The translations under genes were made by a program, and so were the position numbers. A stretch of 64,000 nt of DNA from Lateolabrax maculatus (Eukaryota > Chordata > Actinopteri > Acropomatiformes > Lateolabracidae). The stretch lies in assembly GCA_031216445.1 (NCBI GenBank), contig CM062219.1:4787001-4851000 (forward strand), read 5' to 3'. Positions 11,188 to 23,035 of the stretch are shown piece after piece (positions within the stretch are counted from its first letter, which is position 1; the number at the start of each line of letters is the position of its first letter). Under the pieces are notes generated by a model that was not told the origin of the DNA, ran no database searches, and was given only the letters and a program-made list of their open reading frames with translations.

Positions 11188-11829
11188 AGTAACCCTACAC
11201 ACTTGGTAAGAACGTGGGCTTGCTGCATTGTTGAGTTATAGAAGTTATAGAAATGCATACATCTTCCTTTCATATGATGTCAGTAAAATGCCCAAACCTT
11301 TTTTCCATAGACCCTCATTCATTTTAAATTCACAGCAGTCACCAGCTCAAATTTTGTCTACATGTCCAGGGTTTATCTCACTGTATCAGTCACCTGCATC
11401 ATACTGTAATATGGTTATATACGGCTAATCTCATACCTACAGCTGTGAGTCTAGGGATTTTATTTTGAAGGCATCACTTCGGACAGTAAACCTGGATATA
11501 GTGTGTGGCTGAAGCAGGTTGTAGACTCTGAGCGAACATGGTGTGGCTGCAGTTCCCCCTGTCGGCCATCAGATGGTAGTCATGTTCCACCAAAAGTTCC
11601 AACTCTGCTGACTTCAAAGGAGCATCCAGGAGTGCTTTTCTTCCTTTTTTTATTGCACTATTTTTCACTGACAATGCAGTCCCTTCCAGCGACTGACGTG
11701 AAGAAACTACCAGAGGTGATTGTTGAATTATGCAAACTGCACCTCAAAAAGGGTCTTACCTCTGTGCTTGGATTCGGATGAACTTTTTTGTAGTCTCCCC
11801 TTTGGCATTTGAATGTATCTCTCAGACTC

Positions 11830-11835
11830 AATAAA
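11830..11835 (+). terminator. candidate distal polyadenylation signal AATAAA
   Basis: AATAAA is followed at once by GGTGTC and a run of T, a good GU/U-rich downstream element. If used by fnbp1 it would give a 3' UTR of about 4 kb containing a repeat. No other + strand gene upstream could own it. Confidence 0.45.
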
Positions 11836-13866
11836 GGTGTCTTTTTTTTATACATATTGTCATTATTCTTGCTAAGCACTCCGCTGCTGTTTGATTGCAT
11901 TTGACCATCAGACAGCGCAGCAGTCACATGTATCGATCTGGCCCACAGACAGATCTGGATTGCCAATTGATTCTGGCCCACCGAGCTGCAGCTGTGATCA
12001 GTTCCAGTTGCCCCACAGAAATATGCAGGCGCATGCTGTGTAGCAGATGGAGCACTCACCTCCTCCAACACACTTTCAAACAGCCTAATTGGTCTTTGCT
12101 CCCTGGGACCCGACGAGCTGCACAGTACTGTGGCTCGAAATGGCTAAAGAAAATGAATTGCTTCAGTGAATCCTGTGGGGCGAGAGAGTTTCCCTTTCCG
12201 ACATGATTCAGAGCCATTTTCACTTTGCTTTCTTAATTGGTTTATTTGGCAAAGACAGTCTACTCATCAATTCACATTATTTGCAGGAGTGAGCCTAGAA
12301 TGGCAAATTTTCATCTGTAGTCCCTGGTCGGTTCTTAAAAGTAGCAAGGGGAAACTGAATATTTAGAATTTTTGAATACAATTTGCAGTATTTAAACTTT
12401 ATGAAGACATTTGCAAACATGTACATCATCTTTGAAGGCATTAAAATAGACACCAAAGAAATGAAACAAGCAGAGATCAGTCAGACGGTTGGAAAATACA
12501 AAACATTACTGTAATAAGCAGGCATTTAAACTAAATTTAAGATGGGAGAATAAACAAATGGCTCTTTACTAGCCCTACACTTTGATCGGTTTAGTATCTA
12601 CTTCATCTGCCCTGTGTGGAGATGAACGCTTCATCCCACAGCAACATACTCTTCCTCTAAAAGAGGACACTACGTACAACTTTACTTTGAGGATTGATTA
12701 AACCAGCCTCAGACCGATCATCCATCCGTCTTTAGGCCCAAATAAGTCAGAGAACAATCTCTGCTGACTCATTCAGCCGCTGATGGATCATTCACACCCT
12801 ATTAAGTATTATTGGACCCTGTAGAGACACGTTCAAGATGGTTATTATTTGAATTCTAAATGATTTGCTGTTTGATACTAGAGGCAGTTTTAAACCAAAT
12901 TAATGATCTTTTGACTTTAGTTGTAGGGTTGTGGCTGCCAATTTAAACAGTACATCACACACTCCACCAAGTATGTGTATATGATCTGTTGGAAGTAGGG
13001 ATTAACAAATACACGCTGGATTATCTCAGTAATGAACAAACACACGTTGAATTTTCTTAGTAATTATCACAATCAGTCATTATCTCCTGATGCCACTGAC
13101 TAATGGTGTTGCAGTGTCTGGACAAAGTTCTTTTCCTTCCAACGACATTTTACTGGAGGTATTTTAGCGTGTGCAACAGATTACACATCACAGTTGTTTT
13201 TTTCCCCTCAGTGTGCTGGGAGGGCAGTGTTGAGGCCGGAGGACTCAGGTAATATGAACATGCAGGTTAAAAGGTGTGTTGCGCTGCAGAGTGCAGAGTG
13301 TGAACAACCTCCATCTATGACAACACATCCCTTTCCACCTATCGTACAGCGCAGAGTGTGTAAGGAGCCCAACAGTACTGACGGCCATCACTCAATGCAA
13401 TCTCCATGTCCAGAAAATCAGAGACATCCTGGAGAGGGAGAGAGGAGGAAGGCAGTTATCCTACACAAACTACTGGACCTGAAGTGGACTGTGCATTCTC
13501 AAACAGGGGACTACATGTTGTTGTTTTTTAGCCACACTAAAAAAGTTTTCATGCATCCTGTAATATACAGAAACACCTACTGGATGGATTGATGTTAATT
13601 GTTTCTCATTTGGTGCTGATAACTACTTCATGGAGCTTTATTACATAGGACAGCTGCCAGAGGTGTGTGCTGATGCCACGTGATTTGGACTCGAGTCTGA
13701 CTCAAAGCACAGATCTGATGACCGCAGATTGAACTCTACAAAGTCCAAAAAGGACTCGACTCTTTACTTTGGATCATGGCTGAGGTCTTGAAAGATTTAA
13801 GACCCCTTTTAAGCCCAAAGTGGGAGGATCTTGTCTGGACCAGCAGCATATAATATAATATATACA

Positions 13867-13884
13867 ATATATATATATATATAT
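13867..13884. repeat. (AT)n microsatellite
   Basis: An uninterrupted alternating AT run inside a wider AT-rich patch (13849-13888). Confidence 0.9.
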
Positions 13885-14329
13885 AATTTCATTTCAAATC
13901 CAACAATTCCTAAAAGACAAAATAAAAGAAAAACATGAGCATTTATGCGTTTTAAACTGTTTAAGGTTGAATTGGCATCTTTAAACTATCCTCCACAAAT
14001 AATGACTCAACACAGATAGTCTTACCTGAAATTAACACTGCATACTACTATTTCATTGTTGATCTTTTTCAGTGAACTTGGGGCATAAATTCAGCGCCCT
14101 GTTGTAAGGTTGTAATAGGTTTTTGGCTGGTCACCGCAGTGTGTTTTACCTGCTGGTTTCCGTCTGTTCCATTACTGGTATGTTCCTGTCTGGCCTGGTG
14201 TGAGAGCAGGCGGCCTGATGGGGAAAGCACACCTCTGGAGATCGGCCCAGTCTGCCCTGTTATTAAGGGCCGGTGGGGGCTGGTGTCTGTCTGTGAAACG
14301 CATCAAGGCCGTCACCTCGTGCCCTGTAA

Positions 14330-14353
14330 GTGTGTGTGTGTGTGTGTGTGTGT
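14330..14353. repeat. (GT)12 microsatellite
   Basis: A pure GT dinucleotide run, typical of fish microsatellites. Confidence 0.95.
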
Positions 14354-15579
14354 AATGGTAAAACAGCAGTACGGTCCGAATACAAGTTGTTTTTTTTGTT
14401 GTTGTTTTTTTCCTGGAGTGAATTAAACATTTTGTTTCACAGTTTCCCTGATTTTTTAAAACTCTGTTAAAGCTATTTTGAGGCATTTATACCACCAAGT
14501 TAGTTCAACTTCCTGAATGGAGCTGTCGCCACATACGATCAAACTCTACTATGGCTTATGAATAATATAATTTCATGCTATTCATGTCCTTTAAGCAGTG
14601 TTCGCCAGAAGACCCTGAGGGCCTCATGGACCTCCTTTTCAGTTCTTCTAATGAAGTTACAGCATAGATACAGTACAGGTGTGCAGAATGAGAAAGGTTA
14701 TTATTCACAGTCTTTGTGATGGCAACGTCAAATCAAGCCTGGAATGAGTAAACATCTTTCAACACTGAACAGCACTCAGCTGCTGGCCTGTTGCAGCTTC
14801 GTCTTCTTCACTGGAAGATCTTCAACTTTGGTAAATATTTTCAGAGCCAAAATATGTTGAATCCACGAGGAAGACACAAACCACCAGTCAACAAGAGACA
14901 CAGTCACTTGGCCGCCTCAGACTGTCTGGACGCGTGTTAAGCTTGACGTCACAGTCCCAGTCAGACGTACCATTAATAGGCCATGCTTTAATATCGCAGA
15001 TAGACACAATGGCATCCACAATGGCATTTCCAAAAAACGAAAGCACAGCCAGTGTATCAAGTAAGGTCTCTGAAAACCAAGAAAAATTGAAAAATGTGAA
15101 AAAAGAGGGAAGCTGGTCCCTCCATCTGGAATAGATATGCTGTCAGCAGGCCGGGTCCTGAGCTGAGCTGAGATAATACTTGGACTGTGGCTTCAGTTTT
15201 CTATAATATTCTGCAAATTATGGTCCCAACTGACAACTCAGCACTGTACAGTCTACTCACAACAACAACACTGGGACCTTGTTAGGCTGCCATCTGGCTT
15301 CAAGTCTTCAATATCGTCAACAAATATCTTTTTTTTATAAAGCATGAAGGATAACATATTTAGTTCAAGACAGTGGAAAATCAGCTATAGGTTGGTTTGA
15401 ATGTGCTCTTGTATTGATTCACTGCACGTACTAGATCAGAATCGCTCAGCGCTGTAGCGGTGGGGGGTTAAGGCATCACTGATGTGTGCTATATGTTTAC
15501 ACTGAGCCTGGAGGCGTGTCAGCCTACTTTTCACTTTCCCCACAGCAAGAACGGCTGCTGCAAGCCACTCATCTCTGCT

Positions 15580-15605
15580 CTTTAATTAGCTGCTGCTAAT
15601 TAGAG
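15580..15605. promoter_or_regulatory. paired TAATTA palindrome (possible homeodomain site)
   Basis: The left arm CTTTAATTAGC (15580-15590) and right arm GCTAATTAGAG (15595-15605) are inverted copies with one mismatch around a TGCT spacer. Each arm contains TAATTA, the core bound by many homeodomain proteins. Function is inferred from motif only; conservation was not tested. Confidence 0.35.
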
Positions 15606-18149
15606 ACGAAAGGCGTACAACCGTGGGTCAGAGACCATAAAACAACTCACAATCGACCAGAAAATCTCTCTTGCTCTGTGTGCCCTCTCCCTCTCAGTTC
15701 CCTTTTTTTTTTTTTTTTTGTTCTCTCCAGGCATCAGCGAAATCATGATGGATCCCATTTATTCTTTGGCGCAATAGTGGAAAATATGCTGCCACTAAGT
15801 GGGGAAAACTTGAGCTAGGAAAAGCTCCCTCACAGAGTGGCAAGCTCAGCACTGCTGCATTTGTGTTCATATGAAATTTAAAGTATTTCTCTGAATGATC
15901 TGAATTCAGCCGATTAACAGAAGCTTGTAGAAAGTATCACACTAATTGAAGGAAACCAAAGGAGACCAAGACTCTGACTTAATGATCCAAAAAATACTCA
16001 TATACCATTATTTTTCTGGTTTTCATAGACTTCAGAAATGCTTCTTTTCTGGGGTCAGTAACCTGATGATCTCCATATTTCCATTTATTGCTCTCTGGAT
16101 GTTTAAGTCCTCTCTTTGTGTGGTTTTGGAAATGTACGCGTGGGAGCTCCTGTGAGAAAGAAGGCAACAGTGAGCTAGTTGTCACTTTTAACGAAACCCC
16201 CACCACCCGTAAATAAAAACTGGCCAACAATGAAATTCCTCCGCTGACCTCTCCACCTTGAGTTGTAATTTGGTTTCGACAGTGGCTCCGAGCCACACGG
16301 TGGGATTGCAGTGTGACATTTTAACCAGAGGCACGGTTCATATGGCGTTCTCTCAGTGTCATCATCCTCTTTTAGATCCCACAATAAATCACACTCACAT
16401 ACACACACACACCGCTATGGAAAATGACATTTGGAAACAAACTCTGGAGCACACTGTATTCACAGTGAATACCACAGCGTATGAGTGTAAGGAATGCCTT
16501 CACCACAGGACAAAGGAACGTCTGTTGCTCCAGCCGCTCTTTGTAATCTTTGGACAATTTCATAAGGTCTTTTTCTTCCCGGTGTGACTGCAGCTGTGGC
16601 AAACGTCCAGACCATTTGACCACCTCTGACTCCAGGCAGCCGTACCACAGAGAACTCATCTCACAACCAGAGATGGTCCATTTGGAGCCAGCAATGAACC
16701 CATGGTAATTAAGTTCATAGATTCTCCCCAACTCTTCGAAACCAAGGACACGGATACACACAGAGAGGAAAAAACCCTAATGGAGATGAGGCTTGTATAC
16801 AAAACTCTTCTCCTTTCCTCCATGAAAGTTTCTCCCACTTCAAAAACTTCATACAAACCACAAACTAATAAAAATGTGGAATTATACGCTTCACTGGATT
16901 GCATTAGATTCTACAGGTGTTAGTCTACCCCTTGCAAATTATAAAGTAAACGGCACCCAATTGGCATTTTTAACATTTAATGAACTTGTTGCTAATGTTA
17001 TTTTGCTTGATGTTGTTCCAGTTATATTCAGTATTCAGTATTCAGTTATATTGAGTTTTCTACCCAAAAAACAGTTAACAAGCCTGCTGGGTGGACCTTG
17101 TCCCATATTCAGAAGTCCTATGGGAAATTATACTGGTGAAACAAAATACCAAAGAAGTCATGACCAAATAGGTGCTTTTAGAGATGATTCAGGATTGCTG
17201 TTATGAATCACACATGCACTAAAGCTGGATGCCGGTCCAGCTTCTGTGGAAGTCTGTCTACATTTGAGAGATGGCCTCCACCCTGGATGACCCAAAAACA
17301 CGATTTAATTAAGAGGCTCTGTCACCAATGAAATCCCAGGGTGCCTGTAGGATAGCAGATCTAATTTCTTTTGCAGTTAATTCATGAGATGACTTTTACC
17401 GCGGGGTTTGTCTCATTTCTGAACTGATTACCAATCACAGAACAGATTCCCTAGGCTTCACTAATGAAAATCTGGCTGAAAGCAAAATGAGTACACACAT
17501 TTAAATGAGGGATTACTTCTTTTTTATTAGTCTCTGCCCTTTGAGAGTCAAAAAAAGAAAAGGTTGGATATATGATTTAGGATATCTCTAAATGTTATCC
17601 TTATAACACCAATGAAATACTTACCAAATCATACAGTTATATAAATGTATAGTGGAGAAAAACAAGACAATTGGGAACAACAAAGTTACAACAGGGGATT
17701 TTAAAAGAAAGGAGAAATTGATTATACTAGTATTTTTCTTAATCCTAAGTACCTGTGGTTCTCGTTTTTTATAGTCCACTGTACCTATATTTAAGTACAT
17801 CTAGTACCTAAGTATTTTTATTCATGCAATGAAATGACATTATAAATCACAGACTGAACCATAAAGCGTTATCAGTGTTTACTATTTCAGCTACATGCTA
17901 ATATCCCAGGACCTATAAACAGATGTTTTTTTAATAAAACATTTTTAAAAAGTAGTAAAGACAATATTGACATATTGTTAAATTATAAAGTCATGCCTGA
18001 CGTGTAAGCAAACAGTTGCCTATTTACAACCTCCAGCAGACATGCAGCAACATTCATTCGGAGTCATATTTCTGACCCCCTGGCAAATGTCAATCCGATA
18101 TTCACTCAACTTTTAGCTCCATTTTAGTCTCCACCTATGACGGACCCTA

Positions 18150-18340
18150 CCTTTAGCTGCTAAATGCTCCACTATGTTCACCGGTTAGTTTCTAACTTTG
18201 TCTATCTGCCATTTATTTCTGGTCAGCTGGGGTACATTGGGTTTATCAGAACTTTTTTGCTTAAAACCGTGGCACTCTGCTGCTGGAAATTGATTAAAAG
18301 AATTAACTTAAAATCTAAAGAATTAGCTATGATCTGTCGC
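18150..18340. repeat. fragment of a common teleost interspersed repeat
   Basis: The stretch contains GCTAAATGCTCCACTATGTT followed by CACCGGTTAGTTTCTAAC. A related phrase, TTAAATGCTCCACTGTGTTA, recurs at about 63391-63410. I recognise it as part of an abundant fish repeat of unknown class. No termini are visible. Confidence 0.5.
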
Positions 18341-19189
18341 TTGTTGTGGCTAATTGTTAGTAATGGATATTGATTTGTAAGTGAGATTACTAAAGTCAGT
18401 ATGACGCCTCTCTGCCAGTGCTACTGTTACTCTATGATCCAGCATGTCACAGACAAACATTTCAAAGGTCTTATCACAAAACTAAAACAAGAATAAACAC
18501 AAAATGTGGAAGAGAATCAATTTTCGTTCGTTATTGGTTAAATATTTGTCTGTTCTGAGACCTCAACCTTACATTTTTATCGCATGAAATATCAATAAAT
18601 CGTATAAAACGATGGTGTTCTCTTCCATTCTTCTGCAGATGACACATAACTTTATGCAGCAATAAAACCTGATAATAGGACAGCTACACATTTCCAAATC
18701 CTTTATCTTGGAGTCAAAACATAAATGAAAACTTCCTCACTCTTAATGCAGGTGAGCTTTTGCAGGCTTGATCCATATTTCTCCTTTGACAGCAACAGAA
18801 AGGCAAATTCCAAAACAAGCACATTTTTCCATCTGGGAAGCATCTCTAGGATTATCTGTTTCCTCTTCTTAACTGACCTAGAAAAACTGATTCATGTTTT
18901 TGTTTCTTCCAGAATCACCCAGTGCAATTTCTCCTGCTGAGCAGTCAAGATTTAGCAGCTTTGTAAGATTACTCAACAATCCAGGAAACATGAATGCATT
19001 TCTCTCCTGTCTCCATCTTAAGAACTATTTCATCAGTGAGTTACAACAAACATCCACCTTGTTTTCCACCTCAGCCAGCAGTATCTCTGTGTCTAGTTCC
19101 CCGCTACCTTTCCTTTTTATCTTCCTACTGTGTCTTGTGGTGTCTGGTGGCTTCATGGCACCTTAAATATGGGGATGTACATGTGTGAC
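18341..19189. other. intergenic DNA, no gene recognised
   Basis: AT-rich sequence between an old repeat fragment and the LINE relic. Frames open at 18894-19166 on + encode no recognisable domain. A 5' extension of the LINE relic is possible but not legible. Confidence 0.6.
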
Positions 19190-20075
19190 CACACACGTAA
19201 ACAGGTTTTGTGTGGACAGGGTAACAGGTTTTCAGTGCGTGTTGGACTCCGCCAAGGTTGTCCCTTGTCGTCGACAGGATCTCAAGACGCAGCCAATGTG
19301 ACCAGAGTGTCCGGTTTGGGGATTTCAGAATTGCGACTATGCTTTTCGCAGATGATGTGGTTCTGTTAGCATCGCCAGACCGTGATCTCCAGCATGCACT
19401 GGGGCAGTTTGCAGCCGAGTGTAAAGAGGTCGGGATGAGAGAGTCAGCACCTCGAAGTCTGAGGCTATGGTTCTCTGCCGGAAAATGGTGGATTGCTCCC
19501 TCCGGGTTGGGAGTAAGTTGCTGCACCAAGCGCATTTTACCAGGCAAAGAGGGAGCTGAGTTGTAAGGCAAAGCTTTCGATTTACCAGTCGGTCTACGTT
19601 CCAACCTTCATCTATGATCATGAGCTTTGAGTAGTGACTGAAAGAGCAAGAATGCAGATACAAGTGGACGAAAGGAGTTTCCTCTGTAGGGTGACTGGGC
19701 TCAGCCCTAGAGAAAAAGGCAAGGAGCTTGGAAATCCTGAAGGAGCTTGAGGTAGAGCCGCTGCTCTTTAGTGTCGAAAGGAGCCAGTTGACGTGGTTCG
19801 TGCATTTGATTATGATGCCTACTGGGCGCCTTCCTCTGGAGGTCTTTCGGGCACGTCCAACTGGGAGGAGACCCCGGGGTAGACTCAGAACATGCTGGAG
19901 GGATTATATCTAATAAGGGATAAGATCTAATCTGGCCTGGGAACGCCTCGCGATCCCCCAGGAAGAGGTAGAAAATGTCGCTGGGGAGACGAATGTCTGG
20001 AATACCCTGCTTAGCCTGCTGCTGCCGCAACCCAGCCACAGATAAGTGGTATAAAATGGATGGATGGATGGATGG
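19190..20075 (+). pseudogene. 5'-truncated Rex3/RTE-like LINE relic (reverse transcriptase remnant)
   Basis: Decayed remains of the 3' half of a non-LTR retrotransposon ORF. In successive frames one reads VGLRQGCPLS (about 19237-19266), then RFGDFRIATMLFADDVVLLA (about 19315-19374), which holds the FADD catalytic motif of reverse transcriptase, then VERSQLTWFVHLIMMPTGRL, RPTGRRPRG and RTCWRDYI (about 19779-19911), and LAWERLAIPQEEVENVAGE (about 19933-19990). Frame changes between these blocks and stops show it is dead. It ends in five ATGG units (20056-20075), the GATG-type tail of teleost Rex3/RTE elements. The part upstream of the palm domain is missing, as is usual for 5'-truncated insertions. 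Confidence 0.88.
20056..20075 (+). repeat. (ATGG)5 tail of the LINE
   Basis: Five perfect ATGG units close the LINE relic. Short tandem repeats instead of poly(A) are characteristic of RTE-clade 3' ends. Confidence 0.85.
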
Positions 20076-20245
20076 TACAGGCTAAATTGAACATGAAAAG
20101 AGATTAAAATGATGATAACCCTTCTTTCATCCACGATTTATTCATGAAAGTTCAGCCTTTCAGTTTTCTATTTTTCACTGGGGTTGAACCTAGTGGTGCT
20201 GACCCAGAAAAAACTAAAACATCTATTTGACTATATTCGTGGAAG

Positions 20246-20644
20246 TTTAAAGGCACTCTGTGGAATTTTCTTGAGAACACATTAAGTTATATTTACATTC
20301 ACTGGTTCCCACCAAAACACACTGTTTGTATTCTTGAGGTCTTGCAGACATGTTGAATGCATTTATTTCCTCATAAAACATTTGCAAAGCCATTTTTGTC
20401 GATTTTGGAATGAGTATTGTTTACATCGATTTTTATTGTCTGGCGGTCTTCTTCCTCTTCCTCTTTTGCTGGCACTTAGCGACTGTTTGTTTCTTGGCAC
20501 GTTAACACCGCTAACTATCAATCAGTGGCATAGCGTAAAAAACATTGGCAGGAATGTGTATCACATTTGCTACATGCCCGTGCATCTGCACTAGCGTCCA
20601 GGTATGGGATACTGCTAGTGAAAAGTTGTACTTTGTAGCTTTAA
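20246..20644. mobile_element. MITE-like element with imperfect TIRs
   Basis: The left end TTTAAAGGCACTCTGTGGAA and the reverse complement of the right end TTAAAGCTACAAAGTACAAC align from TTAAAG through a TTTTC block, giving about 25-bp imperfect terminal inverted repeats. The 399-bp interior does not code. I recognise the ends (AAAGGCACT..., ...GTACTTTGTAGCTTTAA) from a frequent fish repeat. The target-site duplication is not clear. Confidence 0.6.
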
Positions 20645-22600
20645 CGCAACCATACAATTTTATTCCAGGTGAAGAGCTATTTTGTTGTATTTGTTTTCTA
20701 TCAAAATGATTGAGACAAACACCTGAAGTAAAAAAGTAAAGTAAAATAGAAGCCTGTTATTATATTATCTCATGTTTCTGGATTTGTAAAAAGATTCTTA
20801 ATTACCTGAAAGCATACTGGGTGATGTGAATACTTAGAGGAGGTTTCAAAAACGTTAACCCAGTGGTAAAAACTATTTCCAGCAAAGCAGTGTAACTTTC
20901 ATGAAAGCTGCTATTGTATCACTATAATTACAATGAGTGGTGAGTGTGATTCAAGTTGAAATTCAACAACATTGTAACTGAACAGAGTGCAATGTGAGTA
21001 AAACAAATGTTTGTGATTGAAACGGCTTTTTAGAGAAGTACAAAAACTATTCCATCAGGTCCTGGCCTATTGGAAAAAGTTAATATGTGAGCTATTGATA
21101 TTGGCCCACATCTTGAAACTGTCAGACCAAAATGGCTGGCTTCTTATTTTACAAATAGTATTTTTTTCTTCCCTCTAAAAATACAGGCAAGTGCTATTAA
21201 ATGGAGCAAAACTGGCTACTTGAGAATGTTTGGAACAATTTCAGATACCTCTCAATAATCTATCACTTATATGGAGCTTGCTGCAATTGTGTTTTCTTAT
21301 TGAAAGTATGGTGAAAGTGCCCCAGTGGTTCTCCAGCTCATGCTTGATGCAGTCGCTGGTGTAGTTGTGATTTTCTCAGCCTGACTCCTTGAAGTTTGAA
21401 CTTCAAAGGCTGATTTTGGCCGTTGCTTGAATTCACTATTCACTATCACAGGAAACTAAAGCCAGGTGTGAGATTCTCCCTTTTTTCATCCCTGAAACTT
21501 TGGACGAAGAAGCAGCCGTTGTCGTGTCGGAGGGATTCAGAGATTACATCTTAAATCAATTGAAAACCAAAACATCATTTGATTTTGAGAATAACAGAGC
21601 ATCCAAAGGTGCCACACAGAGCAGGACAGATTAGCCTCAGCTGGGAGATCCGTCACACGGCCTTTGTAGTGAAACCACCCAGCAGAGAAAAACAGAGGAT
21701 TTGGATTTAGGGGGAATAAAGCCAAGATTTAGTATTATTTTTAATCACAACAGAGAATCAAAAGCAATTGTCTGCTGGCTGGTTAGATCATTTGCTTTGA
21801 GTTTGGTGTCCTCACAAGATTTTTTTTATAGAGTCTTTATATAGAGTTTCAGATACGGACCAAGACTGTGTTGTATGTGGGTGGGCCGGGGCCTAAGCTT
21901 CATGGCTAAAGTGAAGTAATCTGATTAAAGTGAGCGATTAGCTGCTAAACTGATCTACTCAGCTGTTTTAAACACATTGGGCTAATACAGAAAAGAGTCA
22001 TGTGCCAACACTGTAGGCCGAAAACGATACAGAATTAAGTTTTCCTGAGAAATTTGAAGATGGGTATGCTACACTGTTATTAAAAGTAACGAGATTCAAC
22101 CCTCAAGATGTTTTTTTTTTCATGGCAGAAAGTTTGACATGTGGTGGGAGAAACACCGGTGGAACTAATGATATTAATGACCGCTTTGTTCCATTATGTG
22201 TCCTGTACCAGTGAGTCATCATACTTAATACCAGAGCCCTTGAACTGGGACAGCTAAATGAACTGCAGCCTTTGTTAATGGTATTAGTTACACCTGTGTC
22301 TAACAAAATGTCCACCCTGAGAGTTCGATTTATTTGGTCGTCCCAGTTCCATACTACAGACTACTTGAGAGTTTTTACGAAATACCTATTGTCATAATCT
22401 ACTTTTTGTGCTGTTAGAATAACAAAAAAACTATTTATTTGGTACTAACAGGATACAACTGACATGTTTTCTGACAACATGTTTTCCCACAGATTTATAA
22501 GTAATTTTTTGTTGTCGGGGGTGTTCCTCGAGCTGACTCACCACCATCCCCACTTTGTTTTTAATGTGATGCAGCTATGAGTAGCTACATCTCATTGTGC
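20645..22600. other. intergenic DNA, no gene recognised
   Basis: AT-rich sequence without legible genes, RNAs or clear mobile elements. Frames over 60 codons on either strand lack any family likeness. Confidence 0.65.
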
Positions 22601-23035
22601 ATTACAATGTGGGACACACTTGAACCTGCGATAACACACTTTTTGGCCACTTGGGGGCAGCGGAAAACCAGCTAACACAACATTTGCTTATTATTCACCG
22701 TCACGTTTTAAGTTCACATGGCAAACACACAGACACTAAAACGCTCCGTAGGGCTGAGGTACACTACAGGGTCGGGGGAAAATTCACAGTGGCTTCGTCA
22801 ATACGAGTGACCCCTTTCACATTACACATCTCACTGGATCCATTGTTTCTTTCTATTCTTTAAAGATTATTTTGGGGGCTTTTTCAGCTTTTATTGACAG
22901 TGACAGAGGAAAAGAAAGTCAGGGAGAGAGAGGAGATGAGACATGCAGCAAAGGGCCGCGGGTCGGACTCGAACAAGGATCATTGGATCCATTGTTAAAA
23001 TAAAAATATTAAAACAACTAACAATTACCATATTT
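22601..23035. repeat. old teleost interspersed repeat split by a SINE
   Basis: The block contains TTTTTGGCCACTTGGGGGCA (22640) and GACCCCTTTCACATTACACA (22809), and after the SINE continues with ATTGTTAAAATAAAAATATT. Similar phrases occur at 39073-39155 (TTTTTTGGTCACTTTGGGAC, CCATTATTAATATAAAAATA) and 63543-63572 (GATCCCTTTCACATTGCACA). Its class is unknown to me. Confidence 0.65.
22848..22983 (-). mobile_element. tRNA-headed SINE, 5'-truncated, nested insertion
   Basis: A 136-bp insert flanked by perfect 13-bp direct repeats, TGGATCCATTGTT (22835-22847 and 22984-22996), a target-site duplication. Read on the minus strand it starts CCTTGTTCGAGTCCGACC, containing the tRNA B-box GTTCGAGTCC, then CGGCCCTTTGCTGCATGTCT, a pyrimidine-rich body, CAATAAAAGC and an A-rich tail. 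The A-box half of the tRNA head is missing. It shares its body with the SINE at 38636-38800. It interrupts an older repeat. Confidence 0.8.

Larger units (their letters stand above)
7861..11855 (+). other. fnbp1: fnbp1 3' UTR and 3' flank (end uncertain)
   Basis: The 3' UTR begins directly after the stop. Candidate polyadenylation signals are AATAAA at 9508-9513, AATAAA at 10396-10401, ATTAAA at 10596-10601 and AATAAA at 11830-11835. The last has a GT-rich then T-rich stretch just downstream and looks strongest as a site, but a MITE-like element lies at about 10860-11187, so the main 3' end could come before it. Also present are a 12-bp perfect palindrome ACCGCGCGCGGT (8207-8218), C-rich patches near 8250 and 8907, and a T tract (9879-9897). 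I see no second gene here. Confidence 0.6.
11856..18149. other. intergenic DNA, no gene recognised
   Basis: About 6.3 kb downstream of fnbp1. Open frames here, for example 13194-13592 on +, show no domain, signal peptide or family likeness and I do not call them. Visible structure: (AT)n at 13867-13884, (GT)12 at 14330-14353, a homeodomain-type palindrome at 15580-15605, a T tract at about 15702-15719, and a small TATTCAG triple direct repeat near 17029-17045. Confidence 0.7.

Noticed and set aside
13194..13592. 132-codon frame on +
   Set aside because: No recognised family, low-information composition and no exon-like boundaries consistent with its frame.
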